A stretch of 64,000 nucleotides of DNA, taken from contig OZ059899.1 of assembly GCA_964057225.1 (NCBI GenBank), positions 17,740,501 through 17,804,500 on the forward strand, read 5' to 3'. Each line of letters opens with the position of its first letter. The stretch's first letter is position 1. The notes beneath the pieces were generated by a model. It searched no databases. It saw nothing but the letters and a program-made list of their open reading frames with translations, and was not told the DNA's origin. The DNA is from Auanema rhodensis. Taxonomy: Eukaryota; Nematoda; Chromadorea; Rhabditida; Rhabditidae. The position numbers were made by a program, and so were the translations under genes. This document shows positions 54,731-64,000 of this stretch, one piece after another.

Positions 54731-57700
54731 AAATTGAAAACCAGCTAGAGCAGCAAACTGAAGCTATGCATAAGCAAACATCTTAAAGCTAACAAAGCAA
54801 TATTCAAATCCAATATTACAAGAAACAATGATATTCAATGCTTTTCAAAACGAAAAAATAATTCACATGAGATTCAAATGAATTTGTTGTAAGATGATGA
54901 AAAATCTCATAAAAATTGAAAACTAGCTAGAGCAGTAAACACAGGGCATGTAGTAGCAAAAATCTTAAAGCAAACAAAGCAATATTCAAATCCAATATTA
55001 CAAGAAACATAGAAATTCAATGCTTTTTAAAACGAAAAAATAGTTCATGTTAGATTCAAATGAATTTGTTGTAAGATGATGAAAAATCTCATAAAAATTG
55101 AAAACCAGCTAGAGCAGCAAACTGAAGCTATACAGTAGCAAAAATCATAAAGCTAACAAAGCAATATTCAAATCCAATATTACAAGGAACAATGATATTC
55201 AATGCTTTTCAAAACGAAAAAATATTTCTTGTTAGATTCAAATGAATTTGTTGTAAGATGATGAAAAATCTCATAAAAATTGAAAACCAGCTAGAGCAGC
55301 AAACTGAAGCTATACAGTAGCAAAAATCATAAAGCTAACAAAGCAATATTCAAATCCATCATTACAAGAAACAATGAAATTCAATGCTTTTTTAAAAAAA
55401 AAAATAATTCACATGAGATTCAAATGAATTTGTTGTAAGATGATGAAAAATCTCATAAAAATTGAAAACCAGCTAGAGCAGCAAACTGAAGCTATACAGT
55501 AGCAAAAATCATAAAGCTAACAAAGCAATATTCAAATCCAATATTACAAGGAACAATGATATTCAATGCTTTTCAAAACGAAAAAATATTTCATGTTAGA
55601 TTCAATTGAATTTGTTGTAAGATGATGAAAAATCTCATAAAAAGTGAAAACCAGCTAGAGCAGCAAACTGAAGCTATGCATAAGCAAACATCTTAAAGCT
55701 AACAAAGCAATATTCAAATCCAATATTACAAGGAACAATGATATTCAATGCTTTTCAAAACGAAAAAATATTTCATGTTAGATTCAATTGAATTTGTTGT
55801 AAGATGATGAAAAATCTCATAAAAAGTGAAAACCAGCTAGAGCAGCAAACTGCAGCTATACAGTAGCAAACATCTTAAAGCTAACAAAGCAATAATCAAA
55901 TCCAATATTACAAGGAACAATGATATTCAATGCTTTTCAAAACGAAAAAATAATTCATGTTAGATTCAATTGAATTTGTTGTAAGATGATGAAAAATCTC
56001 ATAAAAATTGAAAACCAGCTAGAGCAGCAAACTGAAGCTATACAGTAGCAAAAATCATAAAGCTAACAAAGCAATATTCAAATCCATCATTACAAGAAAC
56101 AATGAAATTCAATGCTTTTTTAAAAAAAAAAATAATTCACATGAGATTCAAATGAATTTGTTGTAAGATGATGAAAAATCTCATAAAAATTGAAAACTAG
56201 CTAGAGCAGTAAACACAGGGCATGTAGTAGCAAAAATCTTAAAGCAAACAAAGCAATATTCAAATCCAATATTACAAGAAACATAGAAATTCAATGCTTT
56301 TTAAAACGAAAAAATAGTTCATGTTAGATTCAAATGAATTTGTTGTAAGATGATGAAAAATCTCATAAAAATTGAAAACCAGCTAGAGCAGCAAACTGAA
56401 GCTATACAGTAGCAAAAATCATAAAGCTAACAAAGCAATATTCAAATCCAATATTACAAGGAACAATGATATTCAATGCTTTTCAAAACGAAAAAATATT
56501 TCATGTTAGATTCAATTGAATTTGTTGTAAGATGATGAAAAATCTCATAAAAAGTGAAAACCAGCTAGAGCAGCAAACTGAAGCTATGCATAAGCAAACA
56601 TCTTAAAGCTAACAAAGCAATATTCAAATCCAATATTACAAGGAACAATGATATTCAATGCTTTTCAAAACGAAAAAATAATTCATGTTAGATTCAATTG
56701 AATTTGTTGTAAGATGATGAAAAATCTCATAAAAATTGAAAACCAGCTAGAGCAGCAAACTGCAGCTATACAGTAGCAAACATCTTAAAGCTAACAAAGC
56801 AATAATCAAATCCAATATTACAAGGAACAATGATATTCAATGCTTTTCAAAACGAAAAAATAATTCATGTTAGATTCAATTGAATTTGTTGTAAGATGAT
56901 GAAAAATCTCATAAAAATTGAAAACCAGCTAGAGCAGTAAACACATGACATGTAGTAGCAAAAATCATAAAACTAACAAAGCAATATTCAAATCCAATAT
57001 TATAAGGAACAATGATATTCAATGCTTTTCAAAACGAAAAAATATTTCATGTTAGATTCAATAGAATTTGTTGTAAGATGATGAAAAATCTCATAAAAAT
57101 TGAAAACCAGCTAGAGCAGCAAACTGAAGCTATACAGTAGCAAAAATCATAAAGCTAACAAAGCAATATTCAAATCCATCATTACAAGAAACAATGAAAT
57201 TCAATGCTTTTTTAAAAAAAAAAATAATTCACATGAGATTCAAATGAATTTGTTGTAAGATGATGAAAAATCTCATAAAAATTGAAAACTAGCTAGAGCA
57301 GTAAACACAGGGCATGTAGTAGCAAAAATCATAAAGCTAACAAAGCAATATTCAAATCCAATATTACAAGGAACAATGATATTCAATGCTTTTCAAAACG
57401 AAAAAATATTTCATGTTAGATTCAATTGAATTTGTTGTAAGATGATGAAAAATCTCATAAAAATTGAAAACCAGCTAGAGCAGCAAACTGAAGCTATGCA
57501 TATGCAAACATCTTAAAGCTAACAAAGCAATATTCAAATCCAATATTATAAGGAACAATGATATTCAATGCTTTTCAAAACGAAAAAATAATTCATGTTA
57601 GATTCAATTGAATTTGTTGTAAGATGATGAAAAATCTCATAAAAATTGAAAACCAGCTAGAGCAGCAAACTGAAGCTAAACAGTAGCAAAAATCATAAAG

Positions 57701-57899
57701 CTAACAAAGCAATATTCAAATCCATCATTACAAGAAACAATGAAATTCAATGCTTTTTTAAAAAAAAAAATAATTCACATGAGATTCAAATGAATTTGTT
57801 GTAAGATGATGAAAAATCTCATAAAAATTGAAAACTAGCTAGAGCAGTAAACACAGGGCATGTAGTAGCAAAAATCTTAAAGCAAACAAAGCAATATTC

Positions 57900-58185
57900 A
57901 AATCCAATATTACAAGAAATAATGATATTCAATGCTTTTTAAAAAGCAAAAATAATTCATCTTAGATTCAATTGAATTTGTTGTGAGATTATGAAAAATC
58001 TAATAAAAAGTGAAAACCAGCTAGAGCAGCAAACTGAAGCTATGCATAAGCAAACATCTTAAAGCTAACAAAGCAATATTCAAATCCAATATTACAAGGA
58101 ACAATGATATTCAATGCTTTTCAAAACGAAAAAATAATTCATGTTAGATTCAATTGAATTTGTTGTCACAGGACGATTATTCTCA
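57900..58185 (-). repeat. Second patch of diverged B monomers
   Basis: It contains AAGAAATAATGATATT, TTTTTAAAAAGCAAAA, TCATCTTAGATTC, TGTGAGATTATG and TTGTCACAGGACGATTATTC, the same private variants as 45700-45990. The middle of the pair has been replaced by common-type sequence (GCATAAGCAAACATC). Confidence 0.85.
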
Positions 58186-59532
58186 TAAAAATTGAAAACT
58201 AGCTAGAGCAGTAAACACAGGGCATGTAGTAGCAAAAATCTTAAAGCAAACAAAGCAATATTCAAATCCAATATTACAAGAAACAATGATATTCACTAGT
58301 ATTTGAAACGAAAAAATAGTTCATGTTAGATTCAAATGAATTTGTTGTAAGATGATGAAAAATCTCATAAAAATTGAAAACCAGCTAGAGCAGCAAACTG
58401 AAGCTATACAGTAGCAAAAATCATAAAGCTAACAAAGCAATATTCAAATCCAATATTACAAGGAACAATGATATTCAATGCTTTTCAAAACGAAAAAATA
58501 TTTCATGTTAGATTCAATTGAATTTGTTGTAAGATGATGAAAAATCTCATAAAAATTGAAAACCAGCTAGAGCAGCAAACTGAAGCTATACAGTAGCAAA
58601 AATCATAAAACTAACGAAGCAATATTCAAATCCAATATTATAAGGAACAATGATATTCAATGCTTTTCAAAACGAAAAAATATTTCATGTTAGATTCAAT
58701 TGAATTTGTTGTAAGATGATGAAAAATCTCATAAAAATTGAAAACCAGCTAGAGCAGCAAACTGAAGCTATGCATAAGCAAACATCTTAAAGCTAACAAA
58801 GCAATATTCAAATCCAATATTACAAGGAACAATGATATTCAATGCTTTTCAAAACGAAAAAATATTTCATGTTAGATTCAATTGAATTTGTTGTAAGATG
58901 ATGAAAAATCTCATAAAAATTGAAAACCAGCTAGAGCAGCAAACTGAAGCTATACAGTAGCAAAAATCATAAAACTAACGAAGCAATATTCAAAACCATC
59001 ATTACAAGAAACAATGAAATTCAATGCTTTTTTAAAAAAAAAATAATTCACATGAGATTCAATTGAATTTGTTGTAAGATGATGAAAAATCTCATAAAAA
59101 GTGAAAACCAGCTAGAGCAGCAAACTGAAGCTATGCATAAGCAAACATCTTAAAGCTAACAAAGCAATATTCAAATCCAATATTACAAGGAACAATGATA
59201 TTCAATGCTTTTCAAAACGAAAAAATATTTCATGTTAGATTCAATTGAATTTGTTGTAAGATGATGAAAAATCTCATAAAAATTGAAAACCAGCTAGAGC
59301 AGCAAACTGAAGCTAAACAGTAGCAAAAATCATAAAGCTAACAAAGCAATATTCAAATCCATCATTACAAGAAACAATGAAATTCAATGCTTTTTTAAAA
59401 AAAAAAATAATTCACATGAGATTCAATTGAATTTGTTGTAAGATGATGAAAAATCTCATAAAAAGTGAAAACCAGCTAGAGCAGCAAACTGAAGCTATGC
59501 ATAAGCAAACATCTTAAAGCTAACAAAGCAAT

Positions 59533-59534
59533 AG
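59533..59534. other. Satellite B-/A+ junction
   Basis: Reverse B ends AAAGCAATA (plus-monomer phase 5) and A starts at GCTAGCGC, phase 40. The A at 59533 fits either side, a 1-bp overlap. G40 is the pairing partner of C74, where the other A/B junction begins its A sequence. Orientation is the mirror of the junction at 27417. Confidence 0.9.
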
Positions 59535-62500
59535 CTAGCGCAAATCTGATAACACAGATCGACGCAGCTTAAAAATCCGCATCGAATGCACTATACTACA
59601 TTGAGAAACGCTTAATACAAAAATTAGTTATGATCGTTTGAAAAAAGATGCATTAGTGTATGTTGAGTTTCCATGTACACTCAACATTGCTTCCAAAAAC
59701 ATTTTGACAAAAATTTTTCCGAAAAATTTCAAAATAATTTCGCAAAAAGTAGATGTTTTTAGATTTCTTTTTTCAAGGCAAAGACGATGGACAAAGTTAT
59801 TCAACGAAAAAATTAATTCTGCAGGGTGAAAATCGAGGATATATGTGTGAACTTATATCAGTTGATATCTCGGTGCATTTTTAAGCTAGCGCAAATCTGA
59901 TAACACAGATCGACGCAGCTTAAAAATCCGCATCGAATGCACTATACTACATTGAGAAACGCTTAATACAAAACTTAGTTATGATCGTTTGAAAAATGAT
60001 GCATTAGCGTATGTTGAGTTTCCATGTACACTCAACATTGCTTCCAAAAACATTTTTACAAAAATTTTTCCGAAAAATTTCGAAATAATTTCGCAAAAAG
60101 TAGATGTTTTTAGATTCCTTTTTTCAAGGCAAAGACGATGGACATTGTTATTCAACGAAAAAATTGATTCTGCAGGGTGAAAATCGAGGATATAAGTGTG
60201 AACTTATATCAGTTGATATCTCGGTGCATTTTTAAGCTAGCGCAAATCTGATAACACAGATCGACGCAGCTTAAAAATCCGCATCGAATGCACTATACTA
60301 CATTGAGAAACGCTTAATACAAAACTTAGTTATGATCGTTTGAAAAATGATGCATTAGTGTATGTTGAGTTTCCATGTACACTCAACATTGCTTCCAAAA
60401 ACATTTTTACAAAAATTTTTCCGAAAAATTTCGGAATAATTTCGCAAAAAGTAGATGTTTTTAGATTCCTTTTTTCAAGGCAAAGACGATGGACATTGTT
60501 ATTCAACGAAAAAATTGATTCTGCAGGGTGAAAATCGAGGATATAAGTGTGAACTTATATCAGTTGATATCTCGGTGCATTTTTAAGCTAGCGCAAATCT
60601 GATAACACAGATCGACGCAGCTTAAAAATCCGCATCGAATGCACTATACTACATTGAGAAACGCTTAATACAAAAATTAGTTATGATCGTTTGAAAAAAG
60701 ATGCATTAGTGTATGTTGAGTTTCCATGTACACTCAACATTGCTTCCAAAAACATTTTGACAAAAATTTTTCCGAAAAATTTCAAAATAATTTCGCAAAA
60801 AGTAGATGTTTTTAGATTTCTTTTTTCAAGGCAAAGACGATGGACAAAGTTATTCAACGAAAAAATTAATTCTGCAGGGTGAAAATCGAGGATATAAGTG
60901 TGAACTTATATCAGTTGATATCTCGGTGCATTTTTAAGCTAGCGCAAATCTGATAACACAGATCGACGCAGCTTAAAAATCCGCATCGAATGCACTATAC
61001 TACATTGAGAAACGCTTAATACAAAACTTAGTTATGATCGTTTGAAAAATGATGCATTAGTGTATGTTGAGTTTCCATGTACACTCAACATTGCTTCCAA
61101 AAACATTTTGACAAAAATTTTTCCGAAAAATTTCAAAATAATTTCGCAAAAAGTAGATGTTTTTAGATTTCTTTTTTCAAGGCAAAGACGATGGACAATG
61201 TTATTCAACGAAAAAATTAATTCTGCAGGGTGAAAATCGAGGATATAAGTGTGAACTTATATCAGTTGATATCTCGGTGCATTTTTAAGCTAGCGCAAAT
61301 CTGATAACACAGATCGACGCAGCTTAAAAATCCGCATCGAATGCACTATACTACATTGAGAAACGCTTAATACAAAAATTAGTTATGATCGTTTGAAAAA
61401 AGATGCATTAGTGTATGTTGAGTTTCCATGTACACTCAACATTGCTTCCAAAAACATTTTGACAAAAATTTTTCCGAAAAATTTCAAAATAATTTCGCAA
61501 AAAGTAGATGTTTTTAGATTTCTTTTTTCAAGGCAAAGACGATGGACAAAGTTATTCAACGAAAAAATTAATTCTGCAGGGTGAAAATCGAGGATATAAG
61601 TGTGAACTTATATCAGTTGATATCTCGGTGCATTTTTAAGCTAGCGCAAATCTGATAACACAGATCGACGCAGCTTAAAAATCCGCATCGAATGCACTAT
61701 ACTACATTGAGAAACGCTTAATACAAAACTTAGTTATGATCGTTTGAAAAATGATGCATTAGTGTATGTTGAGTTTCCATGTACACTCAACATTGCTTCC
61801 AAAAACATTTTGACAAAAATTTTTCCGAAAAATTTCAAAATAATTTCGCAAAAAGTAGATGTTTTTAGATTTCTTTTTTCAAGGCAAAGACGATGGACAA
61901 AGTTATTCAACGAAAAAATTAATTCTGCAGGGTGAAAATCGAGGATATAAGTGTGAACTTATATCAGTTGATATCTCGGTGCATTTTTAAGCTAGCGCAA
62001 ATCTGATAACACAGATCGACGCAGCTTAAAAATCCGCATCGAATGCACTATACTACATTGAGAAACGCTTAATACAAAAATTAGTTATGATCGTTTGAAA
62101 AAAGATGCATTAGTGTATGTTGAGTTTCCATGTACACTCAACATTGCTTCCAAAAACATTTTGACAAAAATTTTTCCGAAAAATTTCAAAATAATTTCGC
62201 AAAAAGTAGATGTTTTTAGATTTCTTTTTTCAAGGCAAAGACGATGGACAAAGTTATTCAACGAAAAAATTAATTCTGCAGGGTGAAAATCGAGGATATA
62301 AGTGTGAACTTATATCAGTTGATATCTCGGTGCATTTTTAAGCTAGCGCAAATCTGATAACACAGATCGACGCAGCTTAAAAATCCGCATCGAATGCACT
62401 ATACTACATTGAGAAACGCTTAATACAAAACTTAGTTATGATCGTTTGAAAAATGATGCATTAGTGTATGTTGAGTTTCCATGTACACTCAACATTGCTT

Positions 62501-64000
62501 CCAAAAACATTTTGACAAAAATTTTTCCGAAAAATTTCAAAATAATTTCGCAAAAAGTAGATGTTTTTAGATTTCTTTTTTCAAGGCAAAGACGATGGAC
62601 AATGTTATTCAACGAAAAAATTAATTCTGCAGGGTGAAAATCGAGGATATAAGTGTGAACTTATATCAGTTGATATCTCGGTGCATTTTTAAGCTAGCGC
62701 AAATCTGATAACACAGATCGACGCAGCTTAAAAATCCGCATCGAATGCACTATACTACATTGAGAAACGCTTAATACAAAAATTAGTTATGATCGTTTGA
62801 AAAATGATGCATTAGTGTATGTTGAGTTTCCATGTACACTCAACATTGCTTCCAAAAACATTTTTACAAAAATTTTTCCGAAAAATTTCGGAATAATTTC
62901 GCAAAAAGTAGATGTTTTTAGATTCCTTTTTTCAAGGCAAAGACGATGGACATTGTTATTCAACGAAAAAATTGATTCTGCAGGGTGAAAATCGAGGATA
63001 TAAGTGTGAACTTATATCAGTTGATATCTCGGTGCATTTTTAAGCTAGCGCAAATCTGATAACACAGATCGACGCAGCTTAAAAATCCGCATCGAATGCA
63101 CTATACAACATTGAGAAACGCGTAATACAAAAATTAGTTATGATCGTTTGAAAAATGATGCATTAGTGTATGTTGAGTTTCCATGTACACTCAACATTGC
63201 TTCCAAAAACATTTTGACAAAAATTTTTCCGAAAAATTTCGAAATAATTTCGCAAAAAGTAGATGTTTTCAGATTCCTTTTTTCAAGGCAAAGACGATGG
63301 ACATTGTTATTCAACGAAAAAATTGATTCTGCAGGGTGAAAATCGAGGATATAAGTGTGAACTTATATCAGTTGATATCTCGGTGCATTTTTAAGCTAGC
63401 GCAAATCTGATAACACAGATCGACGCAGCTTAAAAATCCGCATCGAATGCACTATACTACATTGAGAAACGCTTAATACAAAAATTAGTTATGATCGTTT
63501 GAAAAAAGATGCATTAGTGTATGTTGAGTTTCCATGTACACTCAACATTGCTTCCAAAAACATTTTGACAAAAATTTTTCCGAAAAATTTCAAAATAATT
63601 TCGCAAAAAGTAGATGTTTTTAGATTTCTTTTTTCAAGGCAAAGACGATGGACAAAGTTATTCAACGAAAAAATTAATTCTGCAGGGTGAAAATCGAGGA
63701 TATAAGTGTGAACTTATATCAGTTGATATCTCGGTGCATTTTTAAGCTAGCGCAAATCTGATAACACAGATCGACGCAGCTTAAAAATCCGCATCGAATG
63801 CACTATACTACATTGAGAAACGCTTAATACAAAACTTAGTTATGATCGTTTGAAAAATGATGCATTAGTGTATGTTGAGTTTCCATGTACACTCAACATT
63901 GCTTCCAAAAACATTTTGACAAAAATTTTTCCGAAAAATTTCAAAATAATTTCGCAAAAAGTAGATGTTTTTAGATTTCTTTTTTCAAGGCAAAGACGAT
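59534..64000 (+). repeat. Satellite A, right block (forward, cut by window end)
   Basis: About 12.7 monomers of 351 bp, continuing past the window. It is a third A subfamily. It has CATTGAGAAACGC and AAGTAGATG like the reverse block, CTGCAGGG like the left block, and mostly CCGAAAAATTTC. All copies have the CTTAAAAATCC state. Both GAAAAAAGATGC and GAAAAATGATGC copies occur. It is not an extension of the left block in sequence, although it has the same orientation. Confidence 0.97.
60198..63700 (+). repeat. Higher-order structure in right satellite A block
   Basis: From about 60691 to 62796 copies alternate between a GAAAAAAGATGC/GGACAAAGTT form and a GAAAAATGATGC/AAACTTAG form, a 702-bp dimer repeated three times. 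The middle pair has GGACAAAGTT in both. The TTTCGGAATAATT copy recurs seven monomers apart (60432 area and 62889 area), followed at 63148 by a related GGACATTGTT copy. Confidence 0.75.

Larger units (their letters stand above)
45264..59533 (-). repeat. Satellite B, reverse block
   Basis: About 78 monomers of 182 bp in reverse orientation. Phase is kept apart from a net loss of about 7 bp, mostly from short indels in diverged monomers and in A runs. It falls into zones: diverged monomers at about 45540-46010, an inverted copy of the forward block (46010-48556), a clean 6-mer array (48540-51940), a zone with 7-mer spacing (52396-56218), and mixed, partly diverged monomers to the end. The variant GCTATGCATAAGCAAACATC is common here but occurs in the forward block only near 44728-44751, close to the inversion. 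Confidence 0.97.

Noticed and set aside
27418-59533. Satellite B with inverted arms as one large transposon with terminal inverted repeats
   Set aside because: The arms are tandem 182-bp arrays throughout, no transposase frame is present, and no target-site duplication is seen: A resumes at different phases (74 and 40) on the two sides.
27418-59533. B as a diverged derivative of A
   Set aside because: Apart from general AT-richness and short shared words such as TTTTTTCGTT, I see no collinear similarity, and the monomer lengths are not multiples.
1-64000. tRNA, rRNA, telomere repeats or promoters
   Set aside because: No clover-leaf, rRNA-like or short telomeric repeat sequence was seen. TATA-like words are expected in such AT-rich DNA and have no gene downstream.

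Overview
The window is entirely non-coding tandem satellite DNA. I found no gene, RNA gene, transposon or unique sequence in 64 kb. It is AT-rich and made of two unrelated families: satellite A, with a 351-bp monomer, and satellite B, with a 182-bp monomer. Block-long arrays of near-identical monomers with higher-order periodicities and head-to-head inversions indicate a eukaryotic chromosome, probably centromeric, pericentromeric or other constitutive heterochromatin. Lengths near one and two nucleosome repeats fit an animal or plant. An insect is my guess from general character only; I do not recognise either satellite and cannot name the organism.

Layout: A forward (1-14214), A reverse (14215-27417), B forward (27418-45262), B reverse (45263-59533), A forward (59534 to the window end). 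From 14215 onward the order and orientation are A-, B+ | B-, A+, so at block level this is a very large inverted structure around 45263. A second inversion (A+ | A-) lies at 14214. All four block boundaries are abrupt, within about 0-2 bp, with no foreign sequence between blocks.

The breakpoints are not scattered over the monomers. The two A/B junctions retain A from bases 40 and 74 of the monomer, which pair with each other in the stem of a long imperfect dyad. The A+/A- inversion stops exactly at the stem/loop border of a second, perfect 9-bp hairpin (base 174). Three of the four B-side breakpoints fall at B phases 0, 5 and 8, in the same AATATT-containing spot. This suggests that secondary structure or a shared break site shaped the rearrangements.

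Within blocks, variants recur at exact multiples of the monomer. In A these include dimer, 4-mer, 6-mer, 8-mer and 18-mer spacings; in B, 6-mer, 7-mer, 18-mer and 23-mer. A stretch at the left end of B+ (27481 to about 28551) is found inverted at about 47486-48556, about an axis (38018.5) different from the present inversion point, so an older fold-back has been shuffled. The short open frames repeated in every A monomer are by-products of periodicity: they have TTG starts, and one subfamily carries a stop. An assembly origin for the inversions cannot be excluded from sequence alone.
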